In this document: piece after piece, positions 43,935-53,554 of the stretch
Numbering within the stretch: the first letter of the stretch is position 1
Layout: each line of letters starts with the position of its first letter
Assembly (NCBI RefSeq): GCF_026339995.1
Contig: NZ_JAPEPT010000002.1
Coordinates: 917,001-981,000, forward strand
Direction: 5' to 3'
Source of the DNA: Streptomyces sp. NBC_01481
Lineage (GTDB): Bacteria > Actinomycetota > Actinomycetes > Streptomycetales > Streptomycetaceae
Length of the DNA stretch: 64,000 nucleotides
Notes under the pieces: model-generated
Seen by the model: only the letters and a program-made list of their open reading frames with translations
The model's database searches: none
What the model was told of the DNA's origin: nothing
Program-made: the position numbers and the translations under genes

Positions 43935-44011
43935 GATCTCGTTGCGCAGCCCGATTCGGGCGTTTGCCGGCCCGGCTGTCGGCCCGAGTGGCTAACGATC
44001 AAGACGCGGAG

Positions 44012-44057
44012 GAGCCCCGGCCTGTCCGCGATGGGGAACGCAGACAGACCGGGGCTC
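44012..44057. other. Long hairpin in the 403-bp gap after the island
   Basis: GAGCCCCGG-C-CTGTC pairs with GACAG-A-CCGGGGCTC. There is no T-run. It may be a terminator or a structured RNA element. The remaining parts of 43935-44158 show nothing recognisable. Confidence 0.4.
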
Positions 44058-44158
44058 GCTGTGTGTCAGGCCTTCGGCGGCATGGGACGGATCGTGCACT
44101 GCGGTCGGACTCCAGCTCGACCTGAGCGGCCGCGTAGGTTCTGTGCGGGCGGGCGGAA

Positions 44159-44201
44159 CACCGGGTGAGTTGCCGTGCGTGCGGTTACGCCTCACCCGGT
44201 G
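44159..44201 (-). terminator. Terminator after the DUF4394 gene
   Basis: CACCGGGTGAG pairs exactly with CTCACCCGGTG across a 21-base loop, 14 bases past the minus-strand stop. Confidence 0.6.
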
Positions 44202-44214
44202 CCGATGGGGCGGA

Positions 44215-45054
44215 CTACCACTGATTGAGGGGAAGGGCGACGTCGAAGACCTGGCGGTTGGAGGGGAAGGCGCCGGCGTCGGTGGCCGCCCCGGTGAGCG
44301 GGTTGACCTCGTAGAAGCGGTAGGAGCCGTTGGTGGCGAGGGCGGCGAAGCCTCGGTTGCTGGCCACCTTGGACGAGAAGTAGATGTCGAAGCCGGCGCT
44401 GGGCCCGGCGTCCACGCCGAGGCTTCCGGTGGGGGCGAGGGTGCCGGAGTTGGCCGGGGACTGCAGCGAGACGCGATCGTTGGTGGTGTCGATGTCGAAC
44501 AGGCTGGTGGCTGTTGCCGTGTCGAGATCGTTGTTGGTGTAGGCGGCCCCGGTCACGCCGAGGGCCGGTCCAACGGCAGGTGGGTTGGTGAGGTCGGTGT
44601 CGGGGACCGTTCCGCCGATGGCGACGTTGACGTTGTGGCGCAGGTTCTGCCCGGTGTCGCTGATGATCCGCAGCCGGTCCGCGGCCGGGTTGAAGTCCAC
44701 CCCGAAGAAGGCGCCTTGAAGGGCGATGCTCAGCTGGGACACCTTAGTCGCCACGGCGTTCGAGGTATCGATGGTGTAGACGCCGCCGGCGTTGCCGACG
44801 CCGTAGAGCAGGCCGTTCTGGACGCGGTAGTCGATACCGACCAGAGCTGTGTCGCCCTGCAGGCCGGTGACGGTTCCGATCGAGGTGACCGAGCCGGGTC
44901 TGCTGGTGCGGAACTGCACCAGAAGCTGGTCGCTGGTCAGCCCGGTCACCTTCAGACCTTGGCGGCCGTCACCGAGGTCGGGGTCAGCGGCCAGGGCGGG
45001 AGCGGCGGTGGACAGGGCAGCGGTGAGCGCCACCGCGAGGACTGCCTTGCGCAT
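44215..45054 (-). CDS. Secreted DUF4394 protein
   Basis: 279 residues from ATG at 45054 (GGAGA upstream). A Sec signal peptide ends APALA/ADPDL. The body is a six-fold beta-propeller-like repeat with DUF4394 motifs: GIDYRVQNGLLYGVG, VDFNPAADRLRIIS, AAYTNND and FDVALPL at the end. The family is extracellular and of unknown function. The upstream extension of the frame is not family sequence. Transcribed toward the island and closed by a hairpin. Confidence 0.85.
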   Translation of the reverse strand: MRKAVLAVALTAALSTAAPALAADPDLGDGRQGLKVTGLTSDQLLVQFRTSRPGSVTSIGTVTGLQGDTALVGIDYRVQNGLLYGVGNAGGVYTIDTSNAVATKVSQLSIALQGAFFGVDFNPAADRLRIISDTGQNLRHNVNVAIGGTVPDTDLTNPPAVGPALGVTGAAYTNNDLDTATATSLFDIDTTNDRVSLQSPANSGTLAPTGSLGVDAGPSAGFDIYFSSKVASNRGFAALATNGSYRFYEVNPLTGAATDAGAFPSNRQVFDVALPLNQW

Positions 45055-45201
45055 GAAATCTCCAACGGAGTCGAGGCGCCCGCTCAGCCGGGGCGCCACC
45101 CCTACGACGAAAACAGCCAGCCATCCCCCGGGCACATCGAGTACGGCCATACGGCGGCATAGACGGCCGTGTTGCCGCCCTCGGAGGCGGCCTACCCGCA
45201 A

Positions 45202-45243
45202 ACGCGGCGCCCCGACCGGTCCTCACCGGTCGGGGCGCCGCGT
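45202..45243 (-). terminator. Strong hairpin terminator after the DUF7144-type gene
   Basis: A perfect stem of 19 pairs begins ACGCGGCGCCCC, with loop CCTC, ending about 45 bases past the stop of the gene at 45291-45704. The stem is unusually long. Confidence 0.85.
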
Positions 45244-45290
45244 CGTTCCCGGCTGTTGTCGCAGGGCGTCGTCCGCTCCCGCGCCCGCCG

Positions 45291-45704
45291 TCAGCCGGTC
45301 ATCGTGTCCCGCTTCACGACGCACAGCGCCCAGATGACGAACGCGTACAGGGCGATACAGATGACCGACCAGATCGGGTAGTACGGCAGCGACAGGAAGT
45401 TCGCGATGATGAGCATTCCCGCGACCGCGATGCCGATGATCCGTGCCCAGAGCGGGGCTCTGAACAGGCTCAGACCCACGAGGATGGCTACGGCTCCGAG
45501 GATCAGGTGGAACCAGCCCCAGCCGGTCACGTCGTACTGGAACGTGTAGTTCGGTGTCCGTACGAAGATGTCGTCCTCGGCGATGCCCATGATGCCTCGG
45601 AAGAGGTCCATGACACCGGTGATGATCAGCATGACCGCGGCGAACACCACGAGCCCGCCGGCTGCCGCCTGTGCTCCCTCGGAGCGGTGAGTTGTCTGTG
45701 TCAT
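45291..45704 (-). CDS. Small four-helix membrane protein (DUF7144-like)
   Basis: 137 residues from ATG at 45704 with AGGAAA upstream. Four membrane helices occur at about 17-37, 65-82, 85-105 and 110-130, joined by a short loop with FRGIMGIAEDDIFV. This pattern is the DUF7144 family of actinobacterial membrane proteins, often near stress genes; function unknown. It follows the SHOCT gene by 53 bases in the same direction. Confidence 0.8.
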   Translation of the reverse strand: MTQTTHRSEGAQAAAGGLVVFAAVMLIITGVMDLFRGIMGIAEDDIFVRTPNYTFQYDVTGWGWFHLILGAVAILVGLSLFRAPLWARIIGIAVAGMLIIANFLSLPYYPIWSVICIALYAFVIWALCVVKRDTMTG

Positions 45705-45757
45705 GACGTTTCCTCTACTCCCGTACTTCTGAGATCGGTCACGTACTCCGGAGGGGG

Positions 45758-46177
45758 TCAGTGCAGGATCTTTTCCTTGGCCGCCTGGAACTCGGCCTCG
45801 GACAGATCGCCCTTGGCCTTGAGCTCGGACAGCTTGGCGAGTTCGTCCGCCTGGCTCTTGGCGCCCCCGGCATCGCCGGCCGTCTCCCGGATGTAGGTGT
45901 CCACGGCTGCCTGCTGTTCCTGCGCGTGCCGGATTTCGCGCTTGCCCATCTGGTTGCCCCGGGCGATCACGTACACCAGGACGCCGAGGAACGGGATGAT
46001 CAGCACGAAGAGCAGCCATGCCGTCTTGGCCCATCCGCTCATCTCGTGGTCACGGAAGATGTCGATGATGATCCGGAACAGGAGCATCAGCCAGATGATC
46101 CAGAGGAAGATCCACATCACGGTCCAGAAGGCGCCCAGCACGGGATAGTCGTACGCCAGGACCAGATCGCCAGCCAT
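45758..46177 (-). CDS. Membrane protein with PLDc_N-like and SHOCT domains
   Basis: 139 residues, ATG with GGAGGAG upstream. Two helices (about 14-36 and 52-72) form a PLDc_N-type segment (GWAKTAWLLFVLIIPFLGVL). The last 30 residues are the SHOCT short-helix module (LAKLSELKAKGDLSEAEFQA), which mediates oligomerisation. Function unknown; common in stress-response loci. Confidence 0.85.
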   Translation of the reverse strand: MAGDLVLAYDYPVLGAFWTVMWIFLWIIWLMLLFRIIIDIFRDHEMSGWAKTAWLLFVLIIPFLGVLVYVIARGNQMGKREIRHAQEQQAAVDTYIRETAGDAGGAKSQADELAKLSELKAKGDLSEAEFQAAKEKILH

Positions 46178-46293
46178 AGCTCTCCTCCTGCCTCGCTTTC
46201 GGACCCCAGGGGTCCGCTTGTTTCCAGACTCCTCGTTTCCCCCCGCGAGCCCTCACCCGTCACGGGTGAATCCGTAGGACTTGCCGACCCGGA

Positions 46294-47736
46294 TCAGACG
46301 GTCTCCGCGGTGACCCGTCCCGTGCGCACAGCATCGGTCAGGGCCTGGAAATCGCGCTCGTTCTGGTCGGCGTAGAGCTCGGCGAACTCCGCCAGCGCCC
46401 GGTCGAAGGAGTCGTTGCTCCCGAGGTAGGCGGCGATGGCGATCCGGTCGCCGGAGCGGGCGTGGGCGCGGGCCAGCGTGATACCGCAGAGCGTGCCGAA
46501 GAACTCCATCTGGTTCGCGTCCATGAGCTCGGGCCGGGCGATGCCCTTCCAGTCGCGCAGCTGGCGGACGTAGAAGTCGCGCTGCAGACCGTCCATGCCC
46601 GTGACGTGCTCCCAGCCGAGGAAGATGTCGCCGGCGGCCTGCATGAGCCGCTGTCCGGACACCACGCGCTCGCCCTGGTTCTCGTACTGGCCGACACCGG
46701 CGTATGGGGCGAGCACCGACTGGTCGGCCTCCTTGGCCTGCAGCAGCAGCGGGTCCTCGTCGTCCCTGCCGAGCATGAGCAGCACCCAGCAGCGGGTGCC
46801 CACGCTGCCGACTCCGACCACCTTGCGGGCGATGTCGACCATCCGGAACTGCTCGAGCAGATGCCGCCGGTCGGACGGGAGGGTGGTGCCGTACCGCTGG
46901 ATGAGCAGACGTAGCTCCTGCTCCAGCACATGGCGCTCGACGTCGGGGAGCAGATCCTGCAGCGGCACGATCAACGGCGGGTCGGCCGTGATCCGGCGGT
47001 TGCCGTCGACGACGCTCGTGAGCTTCCTGAACGCCTGCTGAGCGTCGCGGGTGCGGGCGGTGGTCAGTGCCTCGGACATCCTTTCGCGGGCGTTCTTGCC
47101 CAGCGACTCGGGCATGAGCCCGCGGAGCTGCTCGGTGTCGGCCTGGGTGTACCAGACATCGAGGTTGCCGATCCCGGCGAAGCCGCGCATCGCGTCCCGG
47201 TACGCCCGCACCGTGCCCCGTACGACGCTGCCGCGATGCTTGGCCGAGAAGCCGTTGGCGCGGCCGGCGATCACGAGACTGGCCGTGAGCCGTTTGACGT
47301 CCCACTCCCACGGGCCCGGCAGCGTCTCGTCGAAGTCGTTGATGTCGAAGACCAGATGCCGTTCGGGGGAGGCGAGCAGCCGGAAGTTCAGCAGGTGTGC
47401 GTCCCCGCAGAGCTGGGAGTAGATCCCGGTGTGGGGCGCGGCGCCCAGGTCGGAGGCCATGATCGCGGCGGCGCCGCGATAGAAGCGGAACGGTGATTCC
47501 GTCATCCGGCCGTAGCGGATGGGCACGAGCTCCGGGACGCGCGTGGCGGACTGGCGCTCGATGATCTCGACGGGTCCGGTCCGGTCCGACGGCGGATCGA
47601 ACTCGGCATGGCTGGATCGTGGAACCCGGGCGCGGGCGGCCTTGCCGATGGCGGCCCGCTCTTGGGGTGTCAGGTGTTCGCCCGGTGTCGTACGGGGGCC
47701 CTGTGTCGTCTGCGGGCCCGGTGTCGTGGCTGTCAT
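46294..47736 (-). CDS. DUF2252 family protein
   Basis: 480 residues from ATG at 47736, AAGGAG 9 bases upstream. DUF2252 hallmarks: FRFYRGAAAIMASDL, CGDAHLLNFRLLASPE and FDINDFDETLPGPWEWDVKRL. The HxxNF and DFDE segments resemble the catalytic and metal-binding loops of protein-kinase-like (APH) phosphotransferases, so it may be a kinase-like enzyme; this is inferred. Cytosolic. The long frame running upstream overlaps the next small gene and was trimmed. Confidence 0.88.
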   Translation of the reverse strand: MTATTPGPQTTQGPRTTPGEHLTPQERAAIGKAARARVPRSSHAEFDPPSDRTGPVEIIERQSATRVPELVPIRYGRMTESPFRFYRGAAAIMASDLGAAPHTGIYSQLCGDAHLLNFRLLASPERHLVFDINDFDETLPGPWEWDVKRLTASLVIAGRANGFSAKHRGSVVRGTVRAYRDAMRGFAGIGNLDVWYTQADTEQLRGLMPESLGKNARERMSEALTTARTRDAQQAFRKLTSVVDGNRRITADPPLIVPLQDLLPDVERHVLEQELRLLIQRYGTTLPSDRRHLLEQFRMVDIARKVVGVGSVGTRCWVLLMLGRDDEDPLLLQAKEADQSVLAPYAGVGQYENQGERVVSGQRLMQAAGDIFLGWEHVTGMDGLQRDFYVRQLRDWKGIARPELMDANQMEFFGTLCGITLARAHARSGDRIAIAAYLGSNDSFDRALAEFAELYADQNERDFQALTDAVRTGRVTAETV

Positions 47737-47767
47737 CGCGCACTCCTTGCCGCTCTGGGGGAACCGG

Positions 47768-47965
47768 TCAGTCCGGCAGTCGGCGCATCTCCACCATGTG
47801 CAGGCCCAAGTCCTGGAAGCGCATGAGCAGTCCGTACAGATGCGCCTCGTCGGTGACGGGGCCGAAGAGCAGCGTCTGCGGCGCGGCGGCGGCCTCCTCC
47901 AGCTCGGGGAAGCTCTCTGCGATGGGCCTCGACAGGCGGCCGGTGACGCGGAACTCGTAACGCAT
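47768..47965 (-). CDS. Small conserved hypothetical protein
   Basis: 65 residues from ATG at 47965 (GGGGAGT upstream). Sequence MRYEFRVTGRLSRPIAESFP, then ...VTDEAHLYGLLMRFQDLGLHMVEMR. A compact alpha/beta fold is likely. The same small family is seen beside LuxR or DUF2252 genes in streptomycetes (from memory). Spaced 31 bases before DUF2252, probably cotranscribed. Confidence 0.75.
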   Translation of the reverse strand: MRYEFRVTGRLSRPIAESFPELEEAAAAPQTLLFGPVTDEAHLYGLLMRFQDLGLHMVEMRRLPD

Positions 47966-48068
47966 GCCCGCACTCCCCATCGGTCCTCGGGGGATCGTCT
48001 TTCCTGCATGCTGTCCGAGATGCGAGGGGCGCGGCATCACCCGGAGAAGGTGAGCGCGCCGTCGCCGC

Positions 48069-49640
48069 TCAGAGCAGGTGGAACTCCTTTGCCCGGCGGA
48101 CCGCGTCGCGGCGCCGGGAAACTGACAACTTGCGGTAGATGCTCCTGAGATGAGTCTTGACCGTATTGACGGATACGTACAGCTCTGTGGCGATCTCTTC
48201 GGTCGACATCATCTGTGCCGCCTGCCGCAGCACATCGCATTCGCGGTCGCTGAGCGTCTCGACGGGAGCCGGGTGCGCGGGGCCGCCGTCCGGGTGCGGC
48301 ACGCCGTTGACCAGCTCGGGCGGGTGGCCGTCGACCGGCTCGGGCCGGTGTGCGAGCAGCTGCCGGAGCCAGGGGGAGGCTTCGGGGATGTCGGCGGGCA
48401 TGCCCGCGAAGAGCCGTTCCATCCGGTGGGTGTCCGGGCCGTTGAGCGGGCCGCAGAGGGCGACGTGGTCGAGGACCAGGGAGGCGGCATGCTCCCAGTC
48501 CCCTGAGGCGGCCGCGTGTTCCGCGGCCTCGACGATCAGGCCGGTTTCGGCGAACCAGCGGGCCGCGAGCCGGTGCAGCTTCGGTTCGAGGCCCGGCTGA
48601 TGGCTGCGCAGATACGCCTGGAGAACCTCGGCGAACAGCGGGTGGAAGCGGCACCAGGGGGTGTTGCCGATCGGCTCCACGAAGGCGTTGGCGTGGGTGA
48701 GGGCGGCCAGGATCCCCTCGGCGTCCTCGCGTCCGGTCAGCAGGTTCGCCAGCCGAGGGTGCACCCGGTCCAGGATGCTCGTACGCACCAGCAGGTCCTG
48801 GGTGGCGGCGGGCTGGGCGTCGACGACCTCGGCGAGCAGATAGTCGGCAACGGCACTCTGGGACAGGGCGAACGAGCGGGCGAAGCCGGCCGGATCGTCG
48901 GTCTGCTGCATGGCCAGGGCACACAGCCGCAGTCCGGCGGCCCAGCCCTCGGTCCGCCGGGTGAGGGTGTCGGCGGTCTCCGCCGACGGGACGAGGCCGT
49001 GCCGCCGCAGCAGTGTCGCGGTCTCGTGGCGGGTGAACGCCAGGTCGGCGCCGCGGATCTCGCAGATGCTGCCCTCGGCGCGATGGCGGTGCAGGGGGAG
49101 CAGCGGGTCGACCCGGCTGATCAGCACCAGGCGCAGCTGCGGCCCCGCGTGCCGCAGGACGAAGTTCAGGCCCGAGGCCACCTCGCGGTCGGGTACCCGG
49201 TCGAGGCCGTCGAGTACGAGAACCACCGGCTCGGGCAGCCGGGCCAGCGCGGAGGCGAAACGGACCAGCAGGGAACGATCCACGCTGTCGGCGCGGGCAG
49301 GGGAGCCCACGGCGGCCTGCAGTGTCACCGGGTGATGTCTGAAGGCTTCGAGGACGTAGGTCCAGAACACGCCGGGAGCGCTGTCGTCGTCCTCCAGGGT
49401 CAGCCACACGACGGGGTGCGCTGCTGCCGCCCTGGCCGCCCAGGAGGCGGCGAGCACGGTCTTCCCGGCGCCGGCGGGGCCTGTGATCAGGGTGAGCGGT
49501 CCCGCCGTTCCCTCGGTGAGACGGTCCAGCAGGCGCTTGCGGCGTACGAACGTCCCGGGAATCACGGGTACGGAGAATTTCGCGGCCAACAGGGGGTCGC
49601 CGGCCGGAGTCAGCTGTGACCCTGTGGAGTTGGGGGGCAT
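48069..49640 (-). CDS. MalT/LAL-like LuxR-family transcription regulator
   Basis: 523 residues from ATG at 49640 (GAGGGTGG upstream). The N-terminal ATPase has Walker A GPAGAGKT (near residue 55) and Walker B-like VVLVLDGLDRV. A winged-helix/arm region follows. The C-terminal HTH (LSDRECDVLRQAAQMMSTEE...SVNTVKTHLRSIYRKL) is LuxR/GerE type. At 523 residues it lacks the long TPR region of full-length LALs. It is likely to sense a small molecule and activate neighbouring envelope or stress genes; the target is unknown. Confidence 0.85.
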   Translation of the reverse strand: MPPNSTGSQLTPAGDPLLAAKFSVPVIPGTFVRRKRLLDRLTEGTAGPLTLITGPAGAGKTVLAASWAARAAAAHPVVWLTLEDDDSAPGVFWTYVLEAFRHHPVTLQAAVGSPARADSVDRSLLVRFASALARLPEPVVLVLDGLDRVPDREVASGLNFVLRHAGPQLRLVLISRVDPLLPLHRHRAEGSICEIRGADLAFTRHETATLLRRHGLVPSAETADTLTRRTEGWAAGLRLCALAMQQTDDPAGFARSFALSQSAVADYLLAEVVDAQPAATQDLLVRTSILDRVHPRLANLLTGREDAEGILAALTHANAFVEPIGNTPWCRFHPLFAEVLQAYLRSHQPGLEPKLHRLAARWFAETGLIVEAAEHAAASGDWEHAASLVLDHVALCGPLNGPDTHRMERLFAGMPADIPEASPWLRQLLAHRPEPVDGHPPELVNGVPHPDGGPAHPAPVETLSDRECDVLRQAAQMMSTEEIATELYVSVNTVKTHLRSIYRKLSVSRRRDAVRRAKEFHLL

Positions 49641-49761
49641 GGCAACCACCCTCTGGCTGTCGGCTGCCTTGTCCTGCCGACCGTACGGAGCGTGCCGGCC
49701 GGCGCGGTCGGACATCGTGCCGACGGCACTCGTAAGAACACGTCAATCTTCACAGCGGCGG

Positions 49762-51108
49762 TTAGTGATCGCCAGGCAGGGGATCACCGCCGCCCGCGCC
49801 GGAGGCCGCCCGGTTGCGGCCCGTCGCGGCCAGCAGGGAGATCACGGCGAGGACCGCGAGCAGGATCAGTACGAGGAGCAGCACGGTCGCCACGGTCGGG
49901 TGGTTCCACAGGGCGAAAATCAGGGCCAGCAGGAGAAGCACCCCGACGGTGATCCAGTGGCGGTACTTGTTCGTCCAGGTGCCCACCGGGCCGGTGTTCA
50001 CTCCGTGGGTGCCGCCCCAGCGGGCCACGGAGTCGGCGGTGCGCTCGGCCGTGTCCCGCACGGCTCGGGCCAGCCGCCCGGGTCCGATCAGATAGGCGCC
50101 GAGAGCGACGATCACGCCGAGCACGATCACCGTGCGCAGGGTGACGCGAAGGAAGCGCAGGAGGGTGTCGAAGATCGCCGCGGCGGCGGCATCGGACTGC
50201 ACCTGATTGGGCAGGTGGTCGAGGTAGTAACGACGGGCGATCACCAGGGCGATGGCCACGATCAGGCAGGCCACGGCGGCACCGAGAGCGGTCTTGGCCA
50301 GGGCGCGTCTGCGGTGATGGGCGAGCAGCACACCTGCCGCGCCGAGAAGCACAGTGATGATCGGCATCCAGTTGCCGAGCACATCGAGCGCGTGTGCGGC
50401 GTCCTGGATCTTGGCGAGCTTGTCGGACTTGAAGAGGACCAGGGTCTTGTTGACGTCGGGAATCTTCGAGGCCGGCTGCAGTCCCGCGTCGACGAGGTCC
50501 TTCTTGACGGTCTCCACGACCGTGCCGACGCTGAGGGTGACGGTCCCTTCCTCGACGCCGACGGCCCCTCGCCCCTTGCCGGTGAGCGCGTGGACGACGG
50601 CCGAGTGGCCGGCGCGGTTGACGTCGGTCCAGATCGTCTCGAACCTGTCGCTTTCGACGAAGCGGCGGGCAATCTTCTCGACCGCACTGTCCACGGCCGA
50701 TTCCAGCTGTGGAGCGAAGCCCTTGACGGCGGTCGCGGCGGCGGGAGGCAGCCCCTGCGACTGGAGCCAGTCCGCGACATTGGTGGTGAACTGCTTGGCG
50801 TCGAAACGGACGTTCACCGCCTGGACCGCGCGGTTCACCGCGGCGTCCTCGATCGCCTTATTGCTCGCCAGGGGAGCGACCGTTTCGACGTACCGGTCGG
50901 TGTCGAGCGCGATGTCGTGCACCCAGACCGTCAGTACGGACAGCGGGACGAGGATGCACGTGAGGACGATGAGGACGGCCGAAGACACCTTCCTGGTGAT
51001 CCGTCCGGCCGTGGAGCCAACCCGTCCACCACCCTTTGGAGCGCCCTCGCTCGCAGGGCTCGCTGGTTCCTGAGGTGGTTCCTGAGGTGGTTCCGGCGGG
51101 CTCGTCAT
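49762..51108 (-). CDS. Large membrane protein of unknown function
   Basis: 448 residues from ATG at 51108, preceded by GGAG. A Pro-rich cytoplasmic start (with PPQEPPQEP) is followed by a membrane helix near 40-60, a big external domain (about 65-240), then five or six helices. A tandem GGTTCCTGAGGT at 51063-51085 encodes the Pro-Gln-Glu repeat. No family name recalled with confidence; similar proteins are common in Streptomyces and Mycobacterium. Confidence 0.72.
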   Translation of the reverse strand: MTSPPEPPQEPPQEPASPASEGAPKGGGRVGSTAGRITRKVSSAVLIVLTCILVPLSVLTVWVHDIALDTDRYVETVAPLASNKAIEDAAVNRAVQAVNVRFDAKQFTTNVADWLQSQGLPPAAATAVKGFAPQLESAVDSAVEKIARRFVESDRFETIWTDVNRAGHSAVVHALTGKGRGAVGVEEGTVTLSVGTVVETVKKDLVDAGLQPASKIPDVNKTLVLFKSDKLAKIQDAAHALDVLGNWMPIITVLLGAAGVLLAHHRRRALAKTALGAAVACLIVAIALVIARRYYLDHLPNQVQSDAAAAAIFDTLLRFLRVTLRTVIVLGVIVALGAYLIGPGRLARAVRDTAERTADSVARWGGTHGVNTGPVGTWTNKYRHWITVGVLLLLALIFALWNHPTVATVLLLVLILLAVLAVISLLAATGRNRAASGAGGGDPLPGDH

Positions 51109-51237
51109 CCGTAGCTCCAGCGTCAGGGACATGAGCGTCATGGGGCTGACGCCTCTGGTCCATTTCCGCCCATGTCCCCGGGTACAGCACGTCCGGACCG
51201 GCCGAACGAGCGAATCGCGGGAGCCCGGTCCCCTCTG

Positions 51238-52176
51238 TCAGGCGGCCAGGTAGTCGCCGGTGACGAGACGGTGGGTGAGGAGAGCCGTGCTGCCGTCGGG
51301 AGTGGTGACACACACCTCGAACCGCAGGTGCTTGCCCTCGGGCACGTCGGCGTTGTGGAGGAACTGGTGGCCGCCCGAGCCGCCCGTGATGGTGATGTCG
51401 CCGTATCCGGACTTGCCGGAGCCGTCGGCGTCGGTGGCGTAGAACCGCCCGTCTATGCGGCTGCCGGCGGGGGCGCCCGTGATGGTGAGCTGGACGTACA
51501 CCGGGCCGATCAGGGTGCGCGGCCCGGCGTGGATGACGGCGTCCTTGAAGGCGAGAGGGACCCAGTCCCCGGACGGCAGCTCGACGTCGATGGCGTTCGC
51601 TTCGTACAGCTTCGCGATGGGCATGTCCGGCTCCTGGGGCGGGTCGGTGTCGATGGCGCGGGCGACGATCCCGGGGAACACGACCTCGCGGAACTGCTTC
51701 ACGCGGGCGTCGCCGGGGCAGGCGGTGCCGGATACGGCCCACTCGGCGTGGAGGCGGTGGTAGCCGTAGCCGGGGTCGTCATGGGTGCGGCAGATCCTGA
51801 GCGGGACGCCGTGGTGCTGGTGCAGCCATACGCCGACGCGGATGAGCTGGGCGACCTGCTCGTCCGTCCACGGGTCGGTCCCGCTGGTGTTGCTGGCGGT
51901 CTCGACCGACACGGCACCGGTCCCGTCGGGGCGGCGGTTGGCCTGGTAGTTGGCGTCGGCGCGGGTCTCCGTGCCGATGTACTGGCCGAGATCGCCCGCG
52001 TATCCGAGGCCGAAGTGGGACTCGAGGTTCGAACTGTCGCGCCAGTACTCGTAGATACGCCTCGTCGTCCAGGGGGCGATGATCGAGTGGACGATGAACT
52101 GCGTCGGCCGGATGGCCGGTTGACCGTCGGACTCGGGCTGGAGCTCGTACTTGGTGGCGCCGGGATACCAGGCCAT
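51238..52176 (-). CDS. Phage-type N-acetylmuramoyl-L-alanine amidase
   Basis: 312 residues from ATG at 52176, GGGAGG 5 bases upstream. The N-terminal amidase_2/PGRP domain has His30 in FIVHS, then SHFGLGYAGDLGQYIG and the second zinc His pair in RTHDDPGYGYH. A beta-rich C-terminal module (about 195-312) resembles tail or wall-binding domains of actinophage lysins. There is no signal peptide and no holin neighbour, so export is unexplained. It may be a prophage gene kept on its own. Confidence 0.82.
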   Translation of the reverse strand: MAWYPGATKYELQPESDGQPAIRPTQFIVHSIIAPWTTRRIYEYWRDSSNLESHFGLGYAGDLGQYIGTETRADANYQANRRPDGTGAVSVETASNTSGTDPWTDEQVAQLIRVGVWLHQHHGVPLRICRTHDDPGYGYHRLHAEWAVSGTACPGDARVKQFREVVFPGIVARAIDTDPPQEPDMPIAKLYEANAIDVELPSGDWVPLAFKDAVIHAGPRTLIGPVYVQLTITGAPAGSRIDGRFYATDADGSGKSGYGDITITGGSGGHQFLHNADVPEGKHLRFEVCVTTPDGSTALLTHRLVTGDYLAA

Positions 52177-52463
52177 GGGTCCTCCCATCAGGAGCTGCGC
52201 CGTGCCGTTCTCTCGCGGGATCCCCTGTTCCGGCGGCCGTTACGCCTGACTGGCGATTCCACGCCATCTGATTTCGCGTCAGTTTCTGTGCGTCATTGGC
52301 CCTGTGGCGTGGTGAGCTTCTGCGCCGGCAGGCCGACCCAACGCGCCCGCCGCTCTGGCGACGGTGGTCCGCGACGCAGTGCTCGCGAAAACGACGTCCG
52401 AATTCCGCCGGAAACTACTCCGCGGCCGGCGCAGGCTCTACGTAACCGACGGAGGAACGAACC

Positions 52464-53195
52464 ATGACCCCGACAACCCTGCCCGCGAGCCGTGCGAGCG
52501 AGCGTGTGGGCGCGGGCGACTGGCACCGCATCGCCGACGAGCTGAACGAGTACGGCAGCGCGCTCACCCCGCGGATCCTCAACCCCGCCGAGTGCCGGGC
52601 GTTCGCCGCGCTGTACGACGACGAAGAGCGCTTCCGCTCGACCGTCGACATGGCTCGCCACCGCTTCGGCTCGGGCCAGTACCGCTACTTCGCCCATCCG
52701 CTGCCGGACCTGGTACGGGAGCTGCGCGAGGCGTTCTACCCGCGTCTGCTGCCGATCGCCCGCGACTGGGCCGGGAAGCTGCGCCGGCCCGCGCCGTGGC
52801 CCGACTTGCTGGAGGAGTGGCTGGGCATGTGCCATGACGCGGGACAGTCCAGGTCGGCCCAGATCCTGCTGCGCTACGGACCCGGCGACTGGAACGCCCT
52901 GCACCGGGACGTGTTCGGCGACGCGGTCTTCCCGCTCCAGGTCGTCATCGGCCTGGACGCCCCCGGGACCGACTACAGCGGCGGCGAATTCCTGATGGTC
53001 GAGCAGCGTCCGCGCGCCCAGTCCCGGGGCTCGTCGACCACGCTGCCCCAGGGCCACGGTCTGGTCTTCACCACCCGCGACCGGCCGGTGCGCTCGGCGC
53101 GCGGCTGGTCGGCCGGACCCATGCGGCACGGCGTGAGCACCGTCCGCTCGGGCCGCAGGCGCACGCTCGGCCTGGTCTTCCACGACGCGGCCTGA
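52464..53195 (+). CDS. 2-oxoglutarate/Fe(II)-dependent oxygenase
   Basis: 243 residues. The double-stranded beta-helix metal site is intact: His147-x-Asp149 (LHRDVFG) and distal His222 (MRHGVSTV), with an Arg (RRRTLGLVFH, 231-233) for 2-oxoglutarate. Similarity is to the 2OG-FeII_Oxy_2 proline-hydroxylase-like family; substrate unknown. Divergent from the amidase across a 287-base gap with no other visible feature. Confidence 0.85.
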   Translation: MTPTTLPASRASERVGAGDWHRIADELNEYGSALTPRILNPAECRAFAALYDDEERFRSTVDMARHRFGSGQYRYFAHPLPDLVRELREAFYPRLLPIARDWAGKLRRPAPWPDLLEEWLGMCHDAGQSRSAQILLRYGPGDWNALHRDVFGDAVFPLQVVIGLDAPGTDYSGGEFLMVEQRPRAQSRGSSTTLPQGHGLVFTTRDRPVRSARGWSAGPMRHGVSTVRSGRRRTLGLVFHDAA

Positions 53196-53473
53196 CGGGG
53201 CCCGCTGCCGCACCGGCCAGATCGGACCGCGCCTGCAACCGCCGGGCGGTACGCCACGTCTTTACCGGTACATCCGAGGTCTCCTCAGGATCCCTGGAGG
53301 GGCCGCCGCATCGGCAAACGCTCATTCGGGCATCACGGCCCGACGGTAGCCAGCCCGCGAGTAGACCCGAGCCCGACGGTCCCTCCCACGGCGGGCGGCG
53401 GACACACGTCCCGTCGGCGGCCCCGCCTGTGCGCGTGCTCCCGACGAGTGGTTCGAAAGAATTCTCCGCGCGG
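53196..53473. other. Intergenic region before the ECF42 operon
   Basis: No gene or repeat is recognisable until the promoter-like motif at 53474. Confidence 0.4.
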
Positions 53474-53500
53474 TGTCGAGAATCCGGCATCGGCTGCGAC
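53474..53500 (+). promoter_or_regulatory. Probable ECF42-dependent autoregulated promoter
   Basis: TGTCGA (53474-53479) and CGAC (53497-53500) are 17 bases apart, about 55 bases before the DGPF gene. From memory, ECF42 promoters in S. venezuelae have TGTCGA at -35 and CGA(C/T) at -10, so this is a good candidate for autoregulation by the downstream sigma factor. Confidence 0.6.
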
Positions 53501-53554
53501 GTCCCCTGTGAGAGTTGCCCACCAGGGGCGGCGACGCATCCGAAGGAGCACGTC

